Below, in pieces: positions 1 to 7,094 of a DNA stretch of 32,796 nt. Under the pieces are notes generated by a model. The model searched no databases, was not told the DNA's origin, and saw nothing but the letters and a program-made list of their open reading frames with translations. Source of the stretch: Comamonadaceae bacterium (GTDB taxonomy: Bacteria > Pseudomonadota > Gammaproteobacteria > Burkholderiales > Burkholderiaceae_C); the NCBI GenBank assembly GCA_025352965.1, contig JANXRP010000093.1:1-32796 (forward strand), in the 5' to 3' direction. Position numbers and translations under genes: made by a program. How positions within the stretch are numbered: the first letter of the stretch is position 1; every line of letters begins with the position of its first letter.

Positions 1-62
1 CTTTCCCGCCCCGCTGTCATAGGGTATGTCCTAGAAAAAAGGGGGTTTAAATGGCCATAGTA

Positions 63-77
63 GTTATAAACTATAAC
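63..77. promoter_or_regulatory. Candidate operator palindrome upstream of the phenolic-ester operon
   Basis: A perfect inverted repeat, GTTATA-AAC-TATAAC, lies 28 bases before the crotonase start. It directly abuts a -10-like CATAAT at 78-83; no good -35 box is visible. A palindrome placed just upstream of the -10 is a usual repressor site, and hydroxycinnamate operons are often controlled by MarR-type repressors released by hydroxycinnamoyl-CoA. The regulator is not in the window, so assigning it to MarR is inference. Confidence 0.35.
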
Positions 78-105
78 CATAATAGCGGCAACTAAAAAAC
101 ACCTT

Positions 106-903
106 ATGACCCAAAACGACCTTCACTTTGACATGCGCGGCTCTGTCGCCGTGATTCGCCTAAGCCGCCCTAACAAACGCAACGCACTGGGCGATGCGCT
201 GATTCTGGCCCTTCGTAACCTGTTTGAAACACTGCCTGGCGAGGCTAAGGCTGTCGTGCTGCACGGAGAGGGCGACCACTTTTGTGCAGGCCTTGATTTA
301 AGCGAATTGAAAGAGCGTGACGCCGGCCAGGGCTTGCACCATTCGCGCATGTGGCATGCCGCGCTTGAGCGTGTGCAGTACGGCCCGGTGCCCGTCATTG
401 CAGCCCTGCACGGCGCGGTGGTGGGCGGTGGGCTGGAGTTGGCCAGTGCTTGCCACATTCGGGTGGCCGATGATTCGACTTTTTATGCGTTGCCCGAAGG
501 CTCGCGTGGTATTTTTGTGGGCGGCGGCGGTTCGGTGCGTGTGCCCAAGTTGATTGGCGCACATCGTATGCTGGACATGATGCTGACAGGCCGTGTGTAC
601 AAGGGCGAAGAGTGCACGCAGCTTGGCTTTGCGCAGTATTTTGAAGCCTCTGCTGGTGCAGATGGGAACGCACAAGGTAAGGGCGCTTTAAATAAGGCGA
701 TTGAGCTAGCCAAGCGCATTGCTCAAAACGAGCCGATGACCAATTACGCTTTGATGCACGGCCTGCCGCGCATTGCCGAGCAGCCAGCAGATCACGGCTT
801 TTTTACTGAAGCCCTCTTGGCATCGGTGGCGCAATCTGCACCTGAAGCCAAAGCGCGTATCAAAGCGTTTTTAGAGGATGGCAAAGACAAAGTGAAAGCT
901 TGA
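106..903 (+). CDS. Crotonase / enoyl-CoA hydratase family protein, likely acting on hydroxycinnamoyl-CoA
   Basis: This 265-residue cytoplasmic enzyme has the crotonase fold, which binds an acyl-CoA thioester and stabilises an enolate. The oxyanion-hole segments are visible as CAGLDL (about 61-66) and VVGGGLELA (about 105-113). Glu111 and Glu131 fall 20 residues apart, matching the two catalytic glutamates of enoyl-CoA hydratase (E144/E164 in the rat enzyme). Feruloyl-CoA hydratase/lyase usually keeps only the second, so plain hydration is as likely as aldehyde-releasing cleavage. It is the first gene of the operon and ends 9 bases before feruloyl-CoA synthase, which argues for an aromatic acyl-CoA substrate. 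The first ATG is used; no strong ribosome binding site is seen. The family call is firm and the substrate is inferred. Confidence 0.85.
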   Translation: MTQNDLHFDMRGSVAVIRLSRPNKRNALGDALILALRNLFETLPGEAKAVVLHGEGDHFCAGLDLSELKERDAGQGLHHSRMWHAALERVQYGPVPVIAALHGAVVGGGLELASACHIRVADDSTFYALPEGSRGIFVGGGGSVRVPKLIGAHRMLDMMLTGRVYKGEECTQLGFAQYFEASAGADGNAQGKGALNKAIELAKRIAQNEPMTNYALMHGLPRIAEQPADHGFFTEALLASVAQSAPEAKARIKAFLEDGKDKVKA

Positions 904-912
904 GACAACAGC

Positions 913-2703
913 ATGAGCACTCCTAAATACCGTGAATTTAAATTTGGCGTGACGCGTGGCGAGGTAAGCAGCGGCGAGGGCGGCGTGCAATACCTGCGCT
1001 CCGTGCCGCTTGGGAGTTATGCCGTGCGCATCACAGACCGTTTTGTGCAGCACGCACGAGCAAACCCAGAAAAAACCTTTATGGCGCAGCGCGTTAAAAA
1101 CGCTGACGGAACGAAGGGTGACTGGCGACATCTAAAGTGGGGCGATGCCTTAGCTGGTGCACGCCGCATTGCGCAAGGCCTTATCCAGCTTGGCTTGTCA
1201 GCCGATAGACCTGTGGCAATTTTGTCAGATAACGACCTTGAACATGCGCAGCTTATCTTGGGTTGTATCTATGCGGGTGTGCCGTATTGTTCGGTCTCAA
1301 GCGCGTATTCAACGATCAGCCAAGACTTTGAAAAGCTGCGTCATGTGCTGCAAACGCTGAACCCAGGCCTTGTGTTTGCGGCCAGCAAAGCGCGCTATGG
1401 CAAAGCGATCGAGACTGTGGTTGCTAAAGACGCAAAAGTCATTTACACCGATGACGGTTTTGCCGAACTCTTAGCAACGCCTGCGACCGATGCCGTGGAC
1501 GCTGCGATGCTTGCGACAAACGGCGACACCATTGTCAAATTTTTGTTTACCAGCGGCTCGACCAAATTGCCCAAAGCGGTGATTAATACGCAGCGCATGT
1601 GGTGTGCTAACCAAGAGCAAATGGGCACGTCGATGCCTGCACTCAAAGAGGGCTGGCATACGCTGGTGGATTGGCTACCGTGGAACCACACGTTCTCTGG
1701 CAATCACAATTTTGGTCTCATCATGTACAACGGTGGCACGATCTATATTGACGAAGGCAAACCCACGCCAGCCTTGATTGGTGAGACCTTTCGTAATCTA
1801 CGAGAAATTTCTCCGACCATTTACTTGAACGTGCCAACTGGCTTTGAATACATTTCCGATGCTATGAAGACGGATGAGCAGCTTCGCAAGACCTTGCTTA
1901 AAAACGTGCAGATGTTCTTCTACGCAGGTGCAGCCTTAGCGCAACCGATTTGGGATGGTTTGTTTGAGAGCCAAGAGCGCGAAATTGGCGAGCGTATCGT
2001 GATGACGACAGGGCTTGGCATGACTGAGTCCTCGCCGTTTGCACTCTTTGTGACAAACAAGGATGTGAAGGCTGGCCATTTGGGGCTGCCCACTGCAGGC
2101 CTCGTGCTCAAGCTCGTGCCAAATAATGGCAAGTTGGAGGTTCGATACAAGGGCGACAACATCACGCCAGGTTATTGGAAGAATCCTCTTGCGACTCAGG
2201 AGTCCTTCGACGAAGAAGGTTTCTTTTGCACGGGTGATGCAGTCAAGTGGATTGATGATGCTGACATCAACCAAGGTCTCAAGTTTGATGGCCGCATTGC
2301 GGAAGACTTCAAGCTGGCGACAGGCACGTTTGTGAGTGTGGGGCCGATGCGCGGCAAGATCATTGCGGCGGGGGCGCCTTATGTGCAAGACGCGGTCATT
2401 ACAGGTCTCAACATGAAAGAAGTGGGCGCGATGATTTTCCCGCTGCCTGCGGCAAGAGTGCTTGATCGTGCGGTGCTTACCGCACATTTCCAAAACATGA
2501 TGAACGAGCTGGCAAAGACCGCAACAGGTAGCGCCAGCAAGGTTGCGCGGATGATTGTGTTGGATGAGCTGCCCTCGATTGATAAAGGTGAGATCACGGA
2601 CAAAGGCTCTATCAATCAAAGATCGGTGCTGACCCATCGAGCGGCTTTGGTTGATGCGCTGCATGCAGATACGGCGGCTGGCATCATTAAGCCGCAGAAT
2701 TAA
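913..2703 (+). CDS. fcs: Feruloyl-CoA synthase (AMP-forming hydroxycinnamate-CoA ligase)
   Basis: This 596-residue ANL-superfamily ligase would activate ferulate or a related hydroxycinnamate with ATP and CoA in the cytoplasm. Visible motifs are the phosphate loop TSGSTKLPK (residues 213-221), the A5 motif GMTESS with Thr371-Glu372-Ser373, the A7-type CTGD and the A8 region GRIAEDFKLATG. The C-terminal KGEITDKGSINQ carries the candidate catalytic lysine, Lys564. The wording EDFKLATGTFVSVGP and ITDKGSINQ is typical of the feruloyl-CoA synthase subfamily rather than of fatty acyl-CoA ligases. The phosphate loop has Lys218 where many relatives have Gly. The gene starts 9 bases after the crotonase stop and is probably co-transcribed with it. 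Exact substrate (ferulate, coumarate, caffeate) cannot be read from the sequence. Confidence 0.88.
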   Translation: MSTPKYREFKFGVTRGEVSSGEGGVQYLRSVPLGSYAVRITDRFVQHARANPEKTFMAQRVKNADGTKGDWRHLKWGDALAGARRIAQGLIQLGLSADRPVAILSDNDLEHAQLILGCIYAGVPYCSVSSAYSTISQDFEKLRHVLQTLNPGLVFAASKARYGKAIETVVAKDAKVIYTDDGFAELLATPATDAVDAAMLATNGDTIVKFLFTSGSTKLPKAVINTQRMWCANQEQMGTSMPALKEGWHTLVDWLPWNHTFSGNHNFGLIMYNGGTIYIDEGKPTPALIGETFRNLREISPTIYLNVPTGFEYISDAMKTDEQLRKTLLKNVQMFFYAGAALAQPIWDGLFESQEREIGERIVMTTGLGMTESSPFALFVTNKDVKAGHLGLPTAGLVLKLVPNNGKLEVRYKGDNITPGYWKNPLATQESFDEEGFFCTGDAVKWIDDADINQGLKFDGRIAEDFKLATGTFVSVGPMRGKIIAAGAPYVQDAVITGLNMKEVGAMIFPLPAARVLDRAVLTAHFQNMMNELAKTATGSASKVARMIVLDELPSIDKGEITDKGSINQRSVLTHRAALVDALHADTAAGIIKPQN

Positions 2704-2759
2704 GTCAGGTTTAGTTTTAGTGTTTTGTTAGTTTTATTTTTTTAAAGGAGTTTTTCATC

Positions 2760-3755
2760 ATGCAACGTCGTGTTTTTACTCAAGCTGGTATGGCTGCTGC
2801 CATAACCGCAGCCTTAAACCCAACGGCCTTCGCGCAAAGCGGTATGCCATTTGAGCAAGTCAAAATCTTGTATGGCTTCCCTCCAGGCAGTGCAGGTGAC
2901 ATCTGCGCTCGTCGTGTAGGTGATAAATTTGCTGGATCAAGTTACACCAAAAACAATGGCATCGTCGATAGCAAGCCAGGTGCTGGTGGTCAAATTGCGT
3001 TGAATCTACTGAAGGCGGCACCTGCCGATGGTTCAGTCATAGCGATGACCCCTTTCTCTGCGATTTCGCTTTATCCGCATATTTTCAAAAATCTACAGTA
3101 CAAGCCATTTGAGGAGTTTCAACCGATTGGTACGGCATCCATGATTCATCATGGCTTGGCAGTGGGGCCGATGGTTCCAGCAAAGGTTAAAACGGTGAAA
3201 GATTTCTTGGCATGGGCGAAGGCCAATCCAGATAAGGCCAGTTATGGCTCGCCAGCAGCTGGATCGACACCGCACTTCATTGGTGCACTGCTTGCACTGA
3301 ATACCAATACCGACTTAAAGCACGTGGCTTATCGCGGTTCTGTGCCTGGTGTGACCGATGTCGTTGGTGGTCAAATTGCGGCGATGGTCACCCCGCACGG
3401 GGACTTTATTGCGAACCACCGAGCAGGCAAGATGCGCATTTTGGCTACGTCTGGAAAAACACGCTCCCCTTTTGTGCCTGAGGTGGCAACCTTTGCCGAG
3501 CAAGGCTTTCCAGAGTTAACGGTGGAAGAGTGGTTTGGCTTTTATGCGCCTGCGAAGACGCCAGCCAATGTAGTAGCCGCAGCAAATGCTGCTATCACCG
3601 CTGCCATCAAAGATAAGAGTGTGATTGACTCGTTCACTGTGATTGGTGTGATTCCTTATGGCGGCACACCAGCTGACCAATTACGCAGCCAGACCGTTGA
3701 GTTTGAACGCTGGGGACCATTGATTAAGCGTATTGGTTTCTCGGTTGATTCTTAA
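2760..3755 (+). CDS. Bug-family periplasmic solute-binding protein (TTT type)
   Basis: This 331-residue protein belongs to the Bug/TctC family of extracytoplasmic solute receptors, which bind carboxylates between two lobes. An export signal covers about residues 1-26: RRVF near the N-terminus resembles a twin-arginine motif, followed by an alanine-rich stretch ending AFAQ. Family features include YGFPPGSAGD (about 38-47), PGAGGQIALN and the AAPADGS segment. A strong AAGGAG site sits 9 bases before the ATG. It lies between feruloyl-CoA synthase and a tannase-family esterase, so a phenolic acid ligand is likely. No TctA/TctB membrane subunits are in the window; many Bug proteins in this group are orphans of that kind. 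Ligand assignment is inference. Confidence 0.87.
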   Translation: MQRRVFTQAGMAAAITAALNPTAFAQSGMPFEQVKILYGFPPGSAGDICARRVGDKFAGSSYTKNNGIVDSKPGAGGQIALNLLKAAPADGSVIAMTPFSAISLYPHIFKNLQYKPFEEFQPIGTASMIHHGLAVGPMVPAKVKTVKDFLAWAKANPDKASYGSPAAGSTPHFIGALLALNTNTDLKHVAYRGSVPGVTDVVGGQIAAMVTPHGDFIANHRAGKMRILATSGKTRSPFVPEVATFAEQGFPELTVEEWFGFYAPAKTPANVVAAANAAITAAIKDKSVIDSFTVIGVIPYGGTPADQLRSQTVEFERWGPLIKRIGFSVDS

Positions 3756-3782
3756 TCGCTAAACTGTTAAAAAAGATTCATC

Positions 3783-5531
3783 ATGAAAAAAACCGCACTT
3801 AAGGTGACTATGACAGGAGCCGCTGGTGCGGTTTTCTTATTAGGTTGCGCCAATCTAACAAGCACCGATAACCCGCCTGCGCAATTAAGCGTAGCCAAGC
3901 CGGCAAGCATTCAATCTAACGCGTGCAGCAATTTGAGTAACTTTCAATTTGCCAATACGAAGATTGATTCGGCGGTGAATGTGCCAGTAGGCAAGGTCTC
4001 TACAACGCCTGCACCCAATGGCCCGTCTACGGCTTACGAGGTGGGTGAGCATTGCGTCGTCAAAGGCAAGATGTTTGAGCGCACGGGTGAGGATGGTCAG
4101 CCCTATGCCATTAAATTTGAAATGCGCATGCCGCTCAATTGGAACGGTCGCTTCTTTCACCAAGTTAACGGCGGCATTGATGGTGTGGTGCACACGGCGC
4201 TGGGCGCACTCAGTGGTGGCCCACTGACTGGGGCGCTGCATCAAGGTTTTGCGGTGATTAGCTCGGATGCGGGTCACCCTGCACCCAACCCAATTTTTGG
4301 CAAAGAGCCTACCGCGCGCGCTGACTATGGCTACGCAGCAGTTGCCAAGATCACACCTATGGCCAAGGCCATGATTGGCGTGGCTTACGGCAAAGGCCCT
4401 GATCGCTCGTACATTGGCGGCTGTTCTAACGGGGGACGTCATGTTCTCGTTGCTGCGTCGCGCTACGGCAATGATTACGACGGTTATTTGGCGGGCGCAC
4501 CTGGCTACAGGTTGCCCAATGCGGCGCTGGCGCAGCTAGCGATGGGCCCCCAGTGGTTATCGATTGCGACGAAAGACGCTGCGATGAACCATCCGTTTAT
4601 CCCGAACGTCAAAATTGCAGATCTGGGTACGGCTTTGACTGCCGCCGAGCGCACTATGGTTGCCAATAGCGTGTTAGCAAAGTGCGATGCGCTGGATGGC
4701 GCACGAGACGGGCTCGTGCAAGACGTGGCGGCTTGCCAAGCAGCGTTTGACCTCCATCGCGATGTGCCCTCGTGCACGGGCAATGAGCGTACAGGTCAAT
4801 GCTTGACGCAAGACCAAAAGCGTGTGCTGGGCATGGCGCAATCGGGCGTCAAAACGCCAAGCGGGAAATCGGTTTACTCAAGTTTCCCGTATGACACGGG
4901 TATTGCGACAGCTGATTGGGCTAAATGGAAGTTTGTCGATTCGCAAACTTTGGATCCTGGTGCTGGCTACATTTTCATGAGCCCAGTGCGTCCCATTACA
5001 CCTTTCAAAGTGGATGTGGAAGATGGATTCAATTCGATTTATGCAGTGGCAGAACCCTTTAAAGAGTCGGCTGATACGGTGATTACAGCAGGTATTAAAG
5101 ACAAACCTGAGTTGATGCAAGCATTGCGTAATCGTGGTGCCAAGGTGCTCATTTATCACGGTGTGGGTGATGGCATATTTTCTGAGTCCGACACGCGCGC
5201 CTTGGTCGATAAGGTCAACACTGCATTTAACGGCAAAGCATCCGAGTTTGTGCGTTACTTCCCTGTGCCTGGCATGAACCATTGCCGAGCAGGATCTTCG
5301 ACCGATCAGTTCGATGCCTTAAAGCCTTTGGTCGATTGGGTTGAAAAAGGCATTGCACCAACGTCCATTACCGCAGTGGCACGTGGCGTAGGTAACGCTT
5401 TTGGTGTGAATCCTGAGTTGCCCAAAGACTGGGCGGCTAACCGCTCGCGTCCACTGTGTGCGTATCCAACTGTCGCGCGCTACAAGGGAGCGGGCAGTTT
5501 GGAAGAGGCCAGCAGTTTTAGTTGCCAGTGA
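3783..5531 (+). CDS. Tannase/feruloyl esterase family lipoprotein
   Basis: This 582-residue serine esterase family hydrolyses esters of phenolic acids such as ferulates or gallates. All parts of the family's CS-D-HC signature are present: Cys214-Ser215 in GGCSNGGRH, Asp463 in GVGDGIFS, and His500-Cys501 in GMNHC. In this family the two cysteines join in a disulfide that holds the nucleophile and the histidine together. The N-terminus is a lipoprotein signal: a short basic start, a hydrophobic stretch and lipobox LLGC with Cys22. Residue +2 is Ala, so by the Lol rule it should go to the outer membrane. Extra cysteines suggest an oxidising compartment. It is the last gene of the operon and is followed by a strong terminator. 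Family is clear; the ester cleaved is inferred from the CoA ligase upstream. Confidence 0.87.
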   Translation: MKKTALKVTMTGAAGAVFLLGCANLTSTDNPPAQLSVAKPASIQSNACSNLSNFQFANTKIDSAVNVPVGKVSTTPAPNGPSTAYEVGEHCVVKGKMFERTGEDGQPYAIKFEMRMPLNWNGRFFHQVNGGIDGVVHTALGALSGGPLTGALHQGFAVISSDAGHPAPNPIFGKEPTARADYGYAAVAKITPMAKAMIGVAYGKGPDRSYIGGCSNGGRHVLVAASRYGNDYDGYLAGAPGYRLPNAALAQLAMGPQWLSIATKDAAMNHPFIPNVKIADLGTALTAAERTMVANSVLAKCDALDGARDGLVQDVAACQAAFDLHRDVPSCTGNERTGQCLTQDQKRVLGMAQSGVKTPSGKSVYSSFPYDTGIATADWAKWKFVDSQTLDPGAGYIFMSPVRPITPFKVDVEDGFNSIYAVAEPFKESADTVITAGIKDKPELMQALRNRGAKVLIYHGVGDGIFSESDTRALVDKVNTAFNGKASEFVRYFPVPGMNHCRAGSSTDQFDALKPLVDWVEKGIAPTSITAVARGVGNAFGVNPELPKDWAANRSRPLCAYPTVARYKGAGSLEEASSFSCQ

Positions 5532-5545
5532 TGCCTTCAAACCTG

Positions 5546-5570
5546 AAAGAGCACTTCGGTGCTCTTTTTT
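5546..5570 (+). terminator. Intrinsic terminator after the phenolic-ester operon
   Basis: A perfect 9-bp stem (AAAGAGCAC at 5546-5554 with GTGCTCTTT at 5559-5567) is capped by a TTCG tetraloop and runs into a T tract ending at 5570. It begins 15 bases after the esterase stop. Because the stem is A-rich on the left and T-rich on the right, it could also work in the other direction. Confidence 0.92.
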
Positions 5571-5591
5571 ACGTCTTCTACAATTGCTGCT

Positions 5592-6155
5592 ATGAGTATT
5601 CTTTGCGACACCCAAATTAACGAACTTGCCGCCAAGGGCATGATTGAGCCGTTTAGCCCTACGCAGGTCAAACAGGTTGATGGCAACCGCGTGATTAGTT
5701 ATGGCACATCGAGCTATGGCTATGACATCCGCTGCGCCCGCGAGTTCAAAGTCTTTACTAATATCCACAGCACGGTGGTTGATCCTAAAAACTTTGATGA
5801 AAAAAGCTTTGTGAATTTTGAGGGCGACTACTGCATCATTCCGCCCAACAGTTTTGCGTTGGCACGAACGATGGAGTACTTCCGCATTCCGCGTGACTTA
5901 CTTACGGTTTGCCTTGGCAAAAGCACTTATGCACGCTGCGGCATCATTGTGAACGTCACGCCGTTCGAGCCCGAGTGGGAAGGCTATGTGACGTTGGAGT
6001 TTTCTAACACTACGCCGCTGCCTGCCAAAATTTATGCAGGCGAGGGCTGTGCCCAAGTGCTGTTTTTTGAAGCCAGCAAAGTTTGCGAGACTTCGTATAA
6101 AGACCGCGGTGGTAAATACCAAGGGCAAGTGGGTGTGACTTTGCCCAAAACCTAA
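5592..6155 (+). CDS. dcd: dCTP deaminase
   Basis: This 187-residue enzyme deaminates dCTP to dUTP, feeding dTMP synthesis. Visible family blocks are [32 protein letters not shown] and the catalytic region ending VTLEF with Glu136, equivalent to Glu138 of the E. coli enzyme. The C-terminus GGKYQGQ.GVTLPKT is the nucleotide-binding tail. The ATG at 5592 gives MSILCDTQI, which matches the family N-terminus; a longer GTG reading frame from 5559 would start inside the terminator and is rejected. Only 21 bases separate the T tract from the ATG. A -10-like TACAAT at 5579-5584 lies 7 bases before the start, so the transcript may be leaderless. Confidence 0.95.
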   Translation: MSILCDTQINELAAKGMIEPFSPTQVKQVDGNRVISYGTSSYGYDIRCAREFKVFTNIHSTVVDPKNFDEKSFVNFEGDYCIIPPNSFALARTMEYFRIPRDLLTVCLGKSTYARCGIIVNVTPFEPEWEGYVTLEFSNTTPLPAKIYAGEGCAQVLFFEASKVCETSYKDRGGKYQGQVGVTLPKT

Positions 6156-6160
6156 AGGAG
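6154..6160 (+). promoter_or_regulatory. Ribosome binding site overlapping the dcd stop codon
   Basis: AAAGGAG begins on the second base of the dcd TAA stop and lies 6 bases before the metallopeptidase ATG. It fixes that start and points to translation following on from dcd. Confidence 0.7.
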
Positions 6161-6166
6161 CACATC

Positions 6167-7075
6167 ATGGAATGGGGCAATAACCGCGAATCAGACAATG
6201 TAGAAGACGCTCGTGATTCCAGTGGTGGATCTAGCGGCGGAGGCTTTGGAGGCGGTGGTGGCGGATTAATCGGCGGTTTGCTGAGTGGTCGTATGGGTAT
6301 TGGCACCATTGTCATTGCTTTGGCTGCGTCTTATTTCTTGGGCATTAATCCACTCACAGTTTTAGGGTTTTTGGATGGCGGTCCCACGCCTCAAGTGCAG
6401 CAGCACGCTGGGCAGACGCATAGCGTTCCAGCTGGTGATGTCTTGGCGCGTCACGTATCTGAGGTTTTAGGCACCACAGAAGAAGTGTGGGCCTCGCAAT
6501 TTAAAGCAGCTGGCTCGCAGTATCGTGCGCCCAAGCTTGTGCTGTTTCGTGGCTCGTATCCAACCGCCTGCGGCCAAGGTCAATCTGCACAAGGTCCTTT
6601 TTATTGCCCTGCTGATCAAAAAGTCTATATTGATTTAGCTTTTTACGAAACGCTCAAAAACCGCCTTGGTGCGCCAGGCGAGTTTGCGCAGGCTTACGTG
6701 ATTGCACATGAAGTGGGTCATCACGTGCAAAATTTGCTTGGGATCAGCGGCAAGGTTGATGCGCAGCGCGGTCGCATTAGCGAGGCGCAGCAAAACGTGC
6801 TGTCGGTGCGCCTAGAGCTGCAAGCGGACTGTTTGGCGGGTGTTTGGGGCTACCACGTGAAAGACAAATTGCGCATCGACCAAAGCGACGTCGATTCGGC
6901 CATGAACGCAGCGACTAAAATAGGCGATGACGCGCTGCAGCGCCAAGCCACTGGAACGATACGACCAGAAAGCTTTACACATGGCAGCAGTGCGCAACGA
7001 GTCCGCTGGTTTACGACAGGACTACAAAGTGGCAGCATCCAGCGCTGTGACACTTTTAATGTGCGGGACCTTTGA
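6167..7075 (+). CDS. YpfJ-type putative neutral zinc metallopeptidase, membrane anchored
   Basis: This 302-residue protein matches the YpfJ/neutral zinc metallopeptidase family (Pfam Zn_peptidase). It has a charged N-terminus, a glycine-rich run at about 22-44, one membrane segment at about 45-65 (GTIVIALAASYFLG) and a C-terminal catalytic domain. The zinc site is HEVGHH with His181, Glu182 and His185; the segment LELQADCLAG further on supplies the likely third ligand. Paired cysteines (TACGQG, FYCPAD) suggest the catalytic domain is outside the cytoplasm. The start is set by AAAGGAG 6 bases upstream. Biological substrates of the family are poorly known. It sits between dcd and a DEAD-box helicase with no evident functional link. 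Confidence 0.87.
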   Translation: MEWGNNRESDNVEDARDSSGGSSGGGFGGGGGGLIGGLLSGRMGIGTIVIALAASYFLGINPLTVLGFLDGGPTPQVQQHAGQTHSVPAGDVLARHVSEVLGTTEEVWASQFKAAGSQYRAPKLVLFRGSYPTACGQGQSAQGPFYCPADQKVYIDLAFYETLKNRLGAPGEFAQAYVIAHEVGHHVQNLLGISGKVDAQRGRISEAQQNVLSVRLELQADCLAGVWGYHVKDKLRIDQSDVDSAMNAATKIGDDALQRQATGTIRPESFTHGSSAQRVRWFTTGLQSGSIQRCDTFNVRDL

Positions 7076-7094
7076 TCCCTTCTTACTTTTTTTA

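Noticed and set aside
1-20. Possible divergent gene start (minus-strand ATG at 20-18 with AGGA upstream)
   Set aside because: Only six codons are inside the window, so it cannot be told apart from chance. Mentioned in the operator finding but not called as a gene.
6225-6270. Glycine-codon-rich stretch as a DNA repeat
   Set aside because: The bases vary in codon choice and encode the glycine-rich linker expected in YpfJ-type proteins; it is a protein feature, not a DNA repeat.
7064-7091. Terminator-like GGGA...TCCC followed by a T run between the metallopeptidase and helicase
   Set aside because: The stem has only four pairs with a seven-base loop, and the T run is separated from it. Too weak to call.
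6927-7094. Upstream GTG extension of the DEAD-box helicase
   Set aside because: It would overlap the metallopeptidase by about 150 bases, and the added residues do not resemble helicase N-termini. The ATG at 7095 opens directly onto the Q-motif region.
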